Below, piece by piece: positions 1 through 5,925 of a stretch of 6,296 bases of DNA. Position 1 is the first letter of the stretch. Each line of letters starts with the position of its first letter. The notes below the pieces were generated by a model. It was given only the letters and a program-made list of their open reading frames with translations, ran no database searches and was not told the origin of the DNA. Source of the DNA: Flavobacterium sp. (lineage in GTDB: Bacteria > Bacteroidota > Bacteroidia > Flavobacteriales > Flavobacteriaceae); contig JASLHL010000175.1 of the NCBI GenBank assembly GCA_030152225.1, positions 1 to 6,296 on the forward strand. The letters are read 5' to 3'. Position numbers and translations under genes: made by a program.

Positions 1-89
1 GTGCCTTTCTCAAATAAACTAACAATCTCGCGCTTAAATTCTTCTGAATAAATACGATTTTTTTTAATTTGTTGAACGTTGACTTTCAT
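1..89 (-). CDS. IS3-family-like transposase OrfA, N-terminal fragment cut by the window edge
   Basis: An open frame starts at an ATG at 87-89 on the minus strand and runs off the left edge after 29 complete codons. The peptide starts MKVNVQQIKKNRIYSEEFKR and continues with an EIVSLFEKG stretch. The pattern YSEEFKREIV followed by a hydrophobic helix and a glycine is typical of the first helix of the helix-turn-helix domain in IS3-type OrfA transposases, which bind the ends of their element. No catalytic part is visible because OrfB would lie outside the window. The start codon lies 44 bp inside the proposed element end at 133, a normal distance for OrfA in this family. Family assignment comes from recognising this short motif, so a related transposase with the same HTH is possible. 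Confidence 0.7.
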   Translation of the reverse strand, partial: MKVNVQQIKKNRIYSEEFKREIVSLFEKG

Positions 90-133
90 AGGAAAATTGA
101 ATTTTTATGGTCAACCTATGTCAGGGACGTACA
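1..133 (-). mobile_element. End of an IS3-like insertion sequence (partial)
   Basis: Read on the minus strand, the sequence starting at 133 is TGTACGTCCCTGACATAGG, followed by a short AT-rich leader and then the OrfA start codon. IS3-family elements commonly begin with TG, and their first gene begins a few tens of bases inside. On the other side, from 134, the sequence falls straight into the phase of a 7-bp tandem repeat, so the boundary is sharp. The other end, OrfB and any target duplication are outside the window, so the exact boundary is an inference from the change in sequence character. Confidence 0.6.
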
Positions 134-272
134 GAGTTATGGGAGATGGGTTATGGGAGATGGGTTATGGGAGATGAGTTATGGGTTATGGGAGATGAGT
201 TATGGGTTATGGGAGATGGGTTATGGGAGATGGGTTATGGGTTATGGGTATGGGAGATGAGTTATGGGAGAT
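134..272 (+). repeat. Array of about twenty 7-bp units (GGGAGAT / GGGTTAT / GAGTTAT)
   Basis: From 134 the sequence divides into consecutive heptamers of three kinds: GGGAGAT, GGGTTAT and GAGTTAT. There are 19 full units and one 6-base unit (GGGTAT at 246-251). The shared pattern is GRG, two variable bases, then AT. GGG runs recur every 7 bp with 4-base spacers, in one run of five (141-171) and one of eight (204-254), which satisfies the usual G-quadruplex pattern on the plus strand. Open frames through the array give repetitive Trp/Gly/Met-rich peptides and are not genes. The array starts right at the IS end, so part of it may lie on the far side of the element. Confidence 0.9.
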
Positions 273-286
273 GGTCTAAAAAAGAA

Positions 287-389
287 CAAACCGCGCAAAG
301 AGCGAACCGCACAACGAACAAATCGTAGCGCAAATCGAAGCGAAGCGTAGATTCATCGAACACCAAAACAAATAGAAATTCAGTGAGAT
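287..389 (+). repeat. Dispersed intergenic repeat, copy 1
   Basis: This stretch shares four blocks, in the same order, with the reverse complement of 5937-6030. Block A is CAAACCGCGCAAAGAGC (287-303), identical in both. Block B is GCAAATCGAAG (330-340), identical. Block C (350-374) begins GATTCATCGAA and continues ACCAAAACAAA, with one substitution and one single-base indel between copies. Block D is AGTGAGAT (382-389). The A-to-B spacer is 26 bp and the C-to-D spacer 7 bp in both copies. Copy 1 carries about 10 extra bases between B and C and an internal near-duplication (AAATCGTAGCG at 320-330 and AAATCGAAGCG at 332-342). No convincing frame runs through it. The remaining bases up to the gene at 444 show nothing recognisable. 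Confidence 0.8.
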
Positions 390-443
390 CTCGCCTGCAA
401 GTAACACCACAAGAAGAGAAAACCGATAACTGTAAACCACCCC

Positions 444-1508
444 CTATATCTCGTGTTGCAACACATAAACCTTCTGGTACTTTTCCTTTCTAGATTTACG
501 AGGATGAAACACAATACCTATTTTATTTGCTGTGATGGGGCTAATAGAAGAAACGGCTAAATCATTTGTTTCCAAGGTAAACACCTCACCAGAAAGCAAA
601 TTTTTATACCCGCTTTTATTTTTGTTGTACACCAATTCCACCAGTTGATCTTGACGGATTACGAGCCAACCATTACCGTGTTCGGTTGTAAATTGTACAG
701 CTGTTGTTTCCTCATTTACCTGTTGTGGGTGCCAAGTTCCGAAGAACTCATCCCCTAGGTTGTACAATTCACCATAGAGACAATTGCCTTGTTCGTCAAT
801 TTCAACCAAGCCAATTTCGCCATTTTCTTCACATAACAAGTAGGATTTTGTATCAAAAGACAACGAGAGTGCCTCGTGTACAAAAGGAAAATCAAATTCC
901 AACACACGACTGCGTACTTCTTGTCCGCTTTCATTTATTTGACGGTGTAACCAACCCGATTCCACTTCAGTTATGAGGTGTATTTCATTATTTTGCACCC
1001 ATACCTTATTTCCTTTTGGCATGGGAACGGTAATTTGTTTTCCACCTAAAATATCGTTTTCTTGAAAAGTCAGACAGGTCATCACGTCTTGTTTACTTTC
1101 TTTCCAGATATCTACTTCATAAAAGATGGTAGATGCCTTTGTACACCCTACAAATCGTCCCGCTAAATCTTTATCAAAACAGAAATGCCCTGTTTTATCG
1201 CGTTTAAAAATGGGTAGAATTTGTCGAGCGGCTGTCTCGTCTTTATCCTCAAGTACTGCAACAAAGTTTGTCGCCATAGGATTTAAGAACAACGTAGGTA
1301 GGACACCTTCTGATTCGACGATTTCTCGTCTATTGCCTTCTTCATCGATTAAAGTATACACCAATTCAAATGTAGTCGGGTCTTCAGCATCTGTACATAC
1401 ATAGTTTGCTACTAATAAGCCCTTCTTTGACCAACAACTCCCCATCGCTTGAATAGCAAAAGGTACTTCTATTGTTGAACATAAACCAAAGGATGTTTTT
1501 TCATTCAT
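444..1508 (-). CDS. Conserved-looking hypothetical protein, 354 aa, beta-rich, unknown function
   Basis: I do not recognise this protein. I chose the ATG at 1506-1508 (protein begins MNEKTSFGLC). The frame stays open further upstream, to a TTG at 1565 and an ATG at 1538, but the TTG lies in the terminator hairpin of the operon upstream and the 1538 ATG is next to a likely -7 promoter box. There is no signal peptide or membrane helix, so it is probably cytoplasmic. The sequence alternates short hydrophobic strands with acidic, glycine-containing turns. A similar turn recurs as LIDEEGN (53-59), QINESGQ (190-196) and EIDEQGN (236-242), which hints at repeated beta-sheet blades as in a propeller. 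The C-terminus is basic (PRKSRKEKYQK, 336-346). It has six or more cysteines but no CxxC pair. It stands alone downstream of the pirin operon terminator, so its role cannot be inferred from neighbours. That it is a real gene is well supported by length and codon use. Confidence 0.8.
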   Translation of the reverse strand: MNEKTSFGLCSTIEVPFAIQAMGSCWSKKGLLVANYVCTDAEDPTTFELVYTLIDEEGNRREIVESEGVLPTLFLNPMATNFVAVLEDKDETAARQILPIFKRDKTGHFCFDKDLAGRFVGCTKASTIFYEVDIWKESKQDVMTCLTFQENDILGGKQITVPMPKGNKVWVQNNEIHLITEVESGWLHRQINESGQEVRSRVLEFDFPFVHEALSLSFDTKSYLLCEENGEIGLVEIDEQGNCLYGELYNLGDEFFGTWHPQQVNEETTAVQFTTEHGNGWLVIRQDQLVELVYNKNKSGYKNLLSGEVFTLETNDLAVSSISPITANKIGIVFHPRKSRKEKYQKVYVLQHEI

Positions 1509-1539
1509 AAAGCAATATTTATAGCAGTTAAACTTCATA

Positions 1540-1566
1540 CAAAGGTAAAAAAACTTAGCAGACAAA
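1540..1566 (-). promoter_or_regulatory. Possible promoter of the hypothetical gene
   Basis: On the minus strand TACCTTTG (1540-1547) matches the Bacteroidota -7 consensus TAnnTTTG exactly. A TTTG at 1563-1566 could be the -33 box, but the 15-bp gap is shorter than the usual 17-23. A start of transcription near 1533 would leave a leader of about 25 bases before the ATG at 1508, which supports that start codon. The box overlaps the T tract of the upstream terminator. Confidence 0.4.
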
Positions 1567-1599
1567 GGAGGGTCTTGCCTCCTTATTTTGTCTACTAAG
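1547..1599 (-). terminator. Rho-independent terminator of the pirin-osmC-GNAT operon
   Basis: On the minus strand, a long hairpin ends in seven T (1547-1553). Its pairs are CTTAG/CTAAG (1595-1599 with 1554-1558), a 7-bp arm AGACAAA/TTTGTCT (1587-1593 with 1560-1566), and a GC-rich inner arm GGAGG/CCTCC (1578-1582 with 1567-1571) closing a 6-base loop. There is one mismatch and a 4-base bulge. It begins 34 bp after the stop codon of the GNAT gene, as expected for the end of that operon. Confidence 0.85.
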
Positions 1600-1633
1600 T
1601 CTTTTCTATCAATTATTATTACTACTTCCTTAG

Positions 1634-1918
1634 TTATGCACGCAAATCTGCCAGCTCTGGATGTCTATCAAACATCGCTTTAGCAAAAGGGCACAAGGGC
1701 ATTACTTTGACTTTTTTTTCTTTGGCAAAGGGAATTACGCCTTCGTGTAATAGCTTTCCGCCTACCCCTTGTCCTTTAAATGCTTCATCTACATGGGTGG
1801 CATCGACAATAATCATCGAGTCACCAGCCACGCTATAGGTCATTTCTCCTGCTTTTTTTCCGTCAATCCAAGCAGTAAAAGCACCTTTGGTTGGCGTTTG
1901 TTCGTGTTTTATTTCCAT
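1634..1918 (-). CDS. Small GNAT-fold N-acetyltransferase-like protein (YidJ / COG2388 type), 94 aa
   Basis: The protein has the compact layout of the single-domain GNAT proteins related to human GATD/GTLF3B-like acetyltransferases. Beta strands AFTAWIDGKKAGEMTYSV (13-30) and SMIIVDATHVD (34-44) precede the acetyl-CoA pyrophosphate loop KGQGVGGKLL (48-57), the family's motif A. The C-terminal PLCPFAKAMFDRHPE (74-88), with the PxCPFA core and terminal HPE, is a hallmark of this subfamily. About 90-100 residues is normal for it, so it is not truncated. The substrate is unknown for the family, and acetyl-CoA binding is inferred from the loop. It starts at an ATG 6 bp after the osmC stop codon and is the last gene of the operon, before the terminator at 1547-1599. 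Confidence 0.88.
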   Translation of the reverse strand: MEIKHEQTPTKGAFTAWIDGKKAGEMTYSVAGDSMIIVDATHVDEAFKGQGVGGKLLHEGVIPFAKEKKVKVMPLCPFAKAMFDRHPELADLRA

Positions 1919-1924
1919 GTGTAC

Positions 1925-2326
1925 TTAGTTGTTTATGGCTGTTGCAATGGCAACATTACCCGTTATTATTCGGTGAACTGGACATTTTTCTGCAATTGTC
2001 AAGAGGCGTTTTTGCTGATCTTCGTCTAGGTTTCCGCCTATAAACTGAATATTTCGGTTAAAGTTCGCTATCTTATTGGGTTTATCGTCTTCCATTTCAA
2101 CCGTTACTACAATTTGCTCGACCGCCCATTTTTTCATATCCATATACATGCGCAAGGTAGCTGCTGTACAGCTAGCCAATGAAGAGGCTAATAATTCAAA
2201 TGGATTTAATCCTGTATCTCCACCTCCTAAATCGGTCGGTTCATCGCTAATGATCCTGTGTTTTCCTGCTTTTACTTCTGTTTGATATAAGGTTGTGCCT
2301 AAAGTGGCCGTTACTTTTACTTCCAT
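1925..2326 (-). CDS. OsmC/Ohr family protein, 133 aa
   Basis: OsmC/Ohr proteins are cytoplasmic, dimeric, thiol-dependent enzymes that reduce organic hydroperoxides with a pair of cysteines. Both are present: Cys53 in SSLASCTAATLRMYM and Cys115 in AEKCPVHRII. The conserved Glu44 of the NPFELL motif on the central helix is also in place, and the glycine-rich GGGDTGLNP (34-42) precedes it. The length of about 130-140 residues is normal. I place the start at the ATG at 2324-2326 (MEVKVTATLG), 4 bp after the pirin stop and preceded by an A-rich stretch. A GTG at 2345-2347 would add 7 residues and overlap pirin by 17 bp, which is possible but less typical. It lies between pirin and the GNAT gene in one transcript. 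Whether it acts on peroxides or another thiol substrate cannot be told from sequence, since several OsmC subgroups exist. Confidence 0.92.
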   Translation of the reverse strand: MEVKVTATLGTTLYQTEVKAGKHRIISDEPTDLGGGDTGLNPFELLASSLASCTAATLRMYMDMKKWAVEQIVVTVEMEDDKPNKIANFNRNIQFIGGNLDEDQQKRLLTIAEKCPVHRIITGNVAIATAINN

Positions 2327-2330
2327 AGTT

Positions 2331-3260
2331 TTATTTTGATGAGTCACTCGTTTTATTTCTAAAATTTTTCATTCCTTCTGGGAAAGGGACATAGCTTGTA
2401 TCATCTCCTTCAATTAGTGGAAAGGCCTCATAATTTTGATCAATCCAATCTTGTTTGGCTTTTTCGAGGCGATTGACATCATGGGACACAAAGTTCCAGA
2501 GGATGTAGCGTTCTTCTGGCAGTGGATCACCGCCAAAGATGTATACTGTTGTATTGGGAGCCATTTCAAATTCACATAGCGTACTGTCATTGGCAATGAG
2601 GATATTCTTATTACCATAGGTATGTTCGCCACTTTTCACTTCTCCTTCAAGGATATACAAGGCTGATTCTCCAAATAAGCCTGCGCCAATATTGATTTTA
2701 GCTGCATCTTTGGATTTTATTTCGATATAATATAAAGGGCTGTGTACCGGAACAGGGGATTCATAACCTAAGGCTTTTCCAGCAATTAGTTTATAGTCCA
2801 CCCCATTTTCTTGCCAACTTGGCAATTCCTTGGCTTCAATATGGACAAAGGATGGTTCAATTTCTTCGAGTTCTTTGGGTAGGGCGATCCAAATTTGCAA
2901 GCCGTGCATGACCATATCTGGTCGTTCTTGACGAACATTGACAGGCATGCGTTCAGAATGTACTACGCCACGTCCGGCTGTCATCCAGTTTACCGCTCCA
3001 GGTGTGATCTCAACATGGCTTCCCAAGCTATCTCTATGCATAATAGACCCCTCAAAGAGGTAGGTCAATGTAGATAAACCAATATGAGGATGAGGGTCAA
3101 CATCTAAATTATCGTGATCTTTTACCGCTACTGGGCCCATGTGATCAATAAAAGCAAACGGACCTACTGTTCTCTTTTGGCGAAAGGGCAGTAATCGCCC
3201 CACTAAAAAATTACCTATACTCGCAGCTCTTTCTTCAATAACTAAATCTACATTTGACAT
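2331..3260 (-). CDS. Pirin family protein (cupin-fold iron protein), 309 aa
   Basis: Pirins are two-domain cupin proteins that bind a single iron. Bacterial members such as E. coli YhhW have quercetin 2,3-dioxygenase activity in vitro, while others act as redox-sensing regulators. The N-terminal cupin (about 10-130) holds all four metal ligands: His57 and His59 in DPHPHIGLSTLTYLF, and His101 and Glu103 in AGRGVVHSERMP. The typical opening GPFAFIDHMGP (33-43) is also present. The C-terminal pirin_C cupin covers roughly 170-285 (SPLYYIEI, then ALYILEGEV and NTTVYIFGGDPLPEERYILWNFV). The length is close to the family norm and the ATG at 3258-3260 is the first in frame. It is the first gene of a tight operon with osmC, 4 bp apart, and a GNAT gene. 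The physiological substrate is unknown, and the pairing with OsmC suggests oxidative stress. Confidence 0.95.
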   Translation of the reverse strand: MSNVDLVIEERAASIGNFLVGRLLPFRQKRTVGPFAFIDHMGPVAVKDHDNLDVDPHPHIGLSTLTYLFEGSIMHRDSLGSHVEITPGAVNWMTAGRGVVHSERMPVNVRQERPDMVMHGLQIWIALPKELEEIEPSFVHIEAKELPSWQENGVDYKLIAGKALGYESPVPVHSPLYYIEIKSKDAAKINIGAGLFGESALYILEGEVKSGEHTYGNKNILIANDSTLCEFEMAPNTTVYIFGGDPLPEERYILWNFVSHDVNRLEKAKQDWIDQNYEAFPLIEGDDTSYVPFPEGMKNFRNKTSDSSK

Positions 3261-3350
3261 AATCTATCAGGTTTTATACGTTTATTTTCTATAGTGGTAA
3301 AAATACACCTGTTTTTTCACCTTCTCACTTAATCTACGTTAAGTATCCTT

Positions 3351-3382
3351 CTAAAATACGCCAAATAACCGAAATATGCCAA
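3351..3382 (-). promoter_or_regulatory. Candidate promoter of the pirin operon
   Basis: On the minus strand TTG (3380-3382) is followed after 21 bp by TATTTTAG (3351-3358), one base off the Bacteroidota -7 consensus TAnnTTTG. The spacing is within the usual range. It would give a leader of roughly 85 bases before the pirin ATG. The recG candidate promoter has the same architecture, TTG-N21-TATCTTAG. Such short motifs arise by chance in AT-rich DNA. Confidence 0.3.
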
Positions 3383-3393
3383 TTCCCCTTGTT

Positions 3394-3409
3394 AACTTCT
3401 TGTGAAGTT
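3394..3409. repeat. Short inverted repeat upstream of the pirin promoter
   Basis: AACTTC (3394-3399) and GAAGTT (3404-3409) form a perfect 6-bp inverted repeat around a TTGT centre, weakly extended outward. It lies about 12 bp upstream of the candidate -33 box of the pirin operon. No T tract follows on either strand, so it does not look like a terminator. It could be a binding site for a dimeric regulator, or chance. Confidence 0.35.
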
Positions 3410-3722
3410 CAGGAAAAAACAACGGGCCTTTTCTACTTCTTGTTCAACTTTATTTTATAGGTAAGCGCTAAATTGAGCAAGTGATTGCTCACCTCTTTCT
3501 TGGGTGCACTCACGCGATATACCGAAGGTTCATAACTCCCCCTATGTGTAGGTTCTTCACAACTTCCATATTGATAGTTCCTACATGTCTCCTGATAATT
3601 TTAAAAAAAAGAAAAACGACGTTTTTTACCTGTTGTCTATTTTTTGTAAAACATAACCAATCAACAAACACAAAAAAGCAAAAAATCACCTTAAACTTGC
3701 GAAGGTTTCTCTCAAAAACTCC

Positions 3723-3754
3723 TTGATGTATTCTGTGAAAAACCCGTATCTTAG
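3723..3754 (+). promoter_or_regulatory. Candidate promoter of recG
   Basis: TTG (3723-3725) and TATCTTAG (3747-3754) are separated by 21 bp and match the Bacteroidota TTG/TAnnTTTG pattern with one mismatch. Transcription would start near 3760, leaving a leader of about 20 bases, AT-rich and without a Shine-Dalgarno sequence, as is common in this phylum. A perfect TAGATTTG at 3764-3771 is closer to the ATG but would leave almost no leader and has no well-placed TTG. Confidence 0.35.
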
Positions 3755-3780
3755 GCTTTTAATTAGATTTGATTTAAACC

Positions 3781-5883
3781 ATGTACAATAACTTACTTGA
3801 CACCCCTATTGAATACTTGAAAGGAGTTGGCCCTCAACGCGGTGACTTACTCAAAAAAGAACTAGGTATTTTTAAGTACAGTGATTTACTACATCTATAC
3901 CCCAATCGATATATTGATCGCACGCGTTATTACAAGATCAATGAACTGACAACTACCTTAGCAGAAGTTCAGCTTATCGGTAAAATTATTCACCTTAAAA
4001 CGGTGGAACAAAAAAGAGGAACACGCTTAGTAGCTACTTTTACAGACGGAACGGGTCAATTGGAGCTTGTTTGGTTTCAGGGATTCAAATGGATCAAAGA
4101 GAATTTAAAGCTCAATTCGCCTTATGTTATTTTTGGCAAGCTGAATCACTTTAACTATACCTATTCCATGCCTCACCCTGAAATGGAAACCCTGGAAGAA
4201 CACCAAAATAATTTGGCTTCAACCATGCAAGCGGTGTATCCATCGACGGAAAAATTGGGTGCGCGTATCACCAATAAAGCGATGAATAAGCTTCTGCATC
4301 AATTGGTACAGGAAACCTATCCTTTATTTCGCGATTCCCTGCCGGAATCTCTGCGCAGTAAATTGGGGTTAATGCCGATGAATCAAGCGATGGTGAATAT
4401 TCATTTTCCCAAAAATCCAGATGAGCTGAACAAGGCTCAATTTCGATTAAAATTCGAAGAGTTGTTTTACATTCAGATGCAACTCTTAATTAAAAATATT
4501 GCGCGTAAAGGCAAGATTCAAGGATTTCCTTTTACACATATTGGGGAGTATTTCAATACGTTTTACAACCATCACCTCCCCTTTCCTTTGACCAATGCAC
4601 AGAAAAGGGTAATCAAAGAAATCCGCAATGACGTAGGTGCACCTGCTCAGATGAATCGTCTCCTCCAAGGGGATGTTGGATCTGGAAAGACCATTGTTGC
4701 CTTTATCAGCACGCTATTTGCTTTAGACAATGGTTTTCAAGCGTGTATTGTTGCGCCAACTGAAATCTTAGCTACCCAACACTTTATCGGCATTTCAGAA
4801 CTGGCTGCTCCACTAGGGATTCAGGTAAAACTACTTACGGGCTCTACAAAAACAGCAGAACGTCGGGTGATTCACCAGGACTTAGAAGAGGGCAGTTTAC
4901 ACATTCTCATCGGTACGCATGCCCTATTTGAAGATAAAGTGATCTTCAAAAACTTAGGCTTGGCTATCATTGATGAACAACACCGATTTGGCGTGGAGCA
5001 ACGCTCAAAACTTTGGAAGAAAAACACCATCCCACCTCATATTTTAGTGATGACCGCTACGCCTATTCCCCGTACATTAGCCATGAGCTTATATGGCGAT
5101 TTGGATATTTCGGTGATTGATGAGCTTCCTCCTGGGCGTAAACCCATTCAAACCATGCACTACTTTGAAGGAAAACGCTTGGCTGTTTGGCACTTCATTA
5201 AACAAGAAATTGCCAAAGGAAGACAAGTCTATATTGTTTATCCCCTAATTGAAGAAAGCGAAACGCTGGATTACAAGAACTTAATGGAGGGCTATGAAGG
5301 GATTTCACGGGACTTCCCTCTTCCACAATACAGCGTGAGTATTGTACATGGCCAGATGACTCCTGCCGAAAAAGACAAAGAAATGGATCGTTTTGCCAAA
5401 GGGGAAACTAATATTATGGTGGCTACCACTGTGATTGAAGTCGGGGTAAATGTACCTAATGCCTCCGTCATGATTATTGAAAGTGCAGAGCGCTTTGGGT
5501 TATCGCAATTGCACCAATTACGCGGACGCGTAGGTCGAGGAGCTGAACAGAGTTTCTGTATTCTGATGACAGGAGATAAATTGAGTAATGACAGTAAAAT
5601 ACGCATGGAAACCATGTGTCGTACGAATGATGGTTTTGAGATCTCAGAAGTTGATCTTAAACTCCGTGGCCCTGGTAATATTATGGGGACGCAACAAAGT
5701 GGAACACTCCCTTTAAAAATTGCCGATATTGTACAGGATCAGGAGATTTTACATTACGCCCGACATCAAGCCATCCAATTACTCAAAGACGACCCTACAC
5801 TAGAACAGCCGGAGAATAGCAAAATTAAAGAGAAATTACATCGCTTGAATCAAAATACAAGTATTTGGAACTATATTTCTTAA
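3781..5883 (+). CDS. recG: ATP-dependent DNA helicase RecG, 700 aa
   Basis: RecG is a superfamily 2 helicase that binds branched DNA and drives regression of stalled replication forks and migration of Holliday junctions. The N-terminal wedge domain starts with a helix-hairpin-helix-like IEYLKGVGPQRGDLL (11-25) and contains an OB fold (about 60-160, including TFTDGTGQLELVWFQG). The helicase core has all motifs: Walker A GDVGSGKT (297-304) with Lys303, motif Ia APTEILATQH, Walker B IIDEQHRFG with Asp398-Glu399-Gln400-His401, motif III MTATPIPRT (424-432), motif IV region VHGQM, motif V VATTVIEVGVNVP, and motif VI QLRGRVGRG with Arg583 and Arg586. The TRG-type segment DLKLRGPGNIMGTQQSG follows near the C-terminus. 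The length matches the family (about 690-700), so the gene is complete. It is divergent from the pirin operon and appears monocistronic, followed at once by intergenic repeats. Confidence 0.98.
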   Translation: MYNNLLDTPIEYLKGVGPQRGDLLKKELGIFKYSDLLHLYPNRYIDRTRYYKINELTTTLAEVQLIGKIIHLKTVEQKRGTRLVATFTDGTGQLELVWFQGFKWIKENLKLNSPYVIFGKLNHFNYTYSMPHPEMETLEEHQNNLASTMQAVYPSTEKLGARITNKAMNKLLHQLVQETYPLFRDSLPESLRSKLGLMPMNQAMVNIHFPKNPDELNKAQFRLKFEELFYIQMQLLIKNIARKGKIQGFPFTHIGEYFNTFYNHHLPFPLTNAQKRVIKEIRNDVGAPAQMNRLLQGDVGSGKTIVAFISTLFALDNGFQACIVAPTEILATQHFIGISELAAPLGIQVKLLTGSTKTAERRVIHQDLEEGSLHILIGTHALFEDKVIFKNLGLAIIDEQHRFGVEQRSKLWKKNTIPPHILVMTATPIPRTLAMSLYGDLDISVIDELPPGRKPIQTMHYFEGKRLAVWHFIKQEIAKGRQVYIVYPLIEESETLDYKNLMEGYEGISRDFPLPQYSVSIVHGQMTPAEKDKEMDRFAKGETNIMVATTVIEVGVNVPNASVMIIESAERFGLSQLHQLRGRVGRGAEQSFCILMTGDKLSNDSKIRMETMCRTNDGFEISEVDLKLRGPGNIMGTQQSGTLPLKIADIVQDQEILHYARHQAIQLLKDDPTLEQPENSKIKEKLHRLNQNTSIWNYIS

Positions 5884-5890
5884 TGGAAAA

Positions 5891-5925
5891 GGGAGATGGG
5901 AAATGGGAAATGGGAAATGGGAAAT
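5891..5925 (+). repeat. Five 7-bp units (GGGAGAT + 4 x GGGAAAT)
   Basis: Starting 7 bp after the recG stop codon are five heptamers, one GGGAGAT and four GGGAAAT. They follow the same GGG-NN-AT pattern and period as the array at 134-272, and GGGAGAT is common to both. Five GGG runs with 4-base spacers again fit the G-quadruplex pattern on the plus strand, which here is the recG transcript strand, so the unit could affect the 3' end of that mRNA. Confidence 0.85.

Larger units (their letters stand above)
3261..3780. other. 520-bp divergent intergenic region between pirin and recG
   Basis: This stretch lies between the start codons of two divergent genes. It holds candidate promoters at each side (3351-3382 minus, 3723-3754 plus), the inverted repeat at 3394-3409, and a small hairpin, GAGCAA/TTGCTC with a GTGA loop at 3475-3490, extendable by one pair. 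An AT-rich inverted repeat at 3612-3626 (AAAAACG/CGTTTTT) is followed on the minus strand by CTTTTTTTT, which might be a weak terminator. The only sizeable frame (3481-3726, plus, GTG start) gives a composition unlike a real protein. I see no tRNA or known riboswitch; a small RNA cannot be excluded. Confidence 0.5.

Noticed and set aside
134..272. CRISPR-like array
   Set aside because: The units are 7 bp and contiguous with no unique spacers, and no cas genes are present.
69..328. Two overlapping plus-strand frames with Trp/Gly/Met-rich repeats (69-260 and 107-328)
   Set aside because: They are the 7-bp array read in different frames and run across the IS boundary. Any 7-bp repeat free of stops gives a periodic peptide, and there is no independent sign of a gene.
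1509..1565. Upstream extension of the hypothetical protein to the TTG at 1565 or the ATG at 1538
   Set aside because: The extension runs through the terminator hairpin and the likely promoter, and the added residues are Cys/Phe/Tyr-rich and unlike the rest of the protein.
2327..2347. GTG start giving OsmC 7 extra residues
   Set aside because: The ATG at 2326 gives a normal family length and a 4-bp gap to pirin. GTG starts with a 17-bp overlap are less likely, though not excluded.
2414..2632. 72-aa minus-strand frame inside pirin
   Set aside because: It is a different reading frame on the same strand as a complete pirin gene that has all its metal ligands.
3525..3560. tRNA-like T-loop (GGTTCATAAC)
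   Set aside because: The flanking bases do not form the T stem, and no acceptor, D or anticodon arms can be placed around it.
3481..3726. 81-aa plus-strand frame in the intergenic region
   Set aside because: It has a GTG start with no ribosome-binding context and a composition rich in Phe, Thr, Lys and Cys that follows the AT-rich DNA. It overlaps candidate hairpins and resembles no family.
3764..3771. Perfect TAnnTTTG box (TAGATTTG) before recG
   Set aside because: It lies 9 bp before the ATG, would give an almost leaderless message, and has no TTG 17-23 bp upstream.
5292..5615. 107-aa minus-strand frame inside recG, and similar antisense frames at 704-976, 1126-1404, 1769-2029, 2076-2285, 2895-3077 and 4486-4668
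   Set aside because: All are shadows of well-supported genes on the opposite strand and resemble no protein family.
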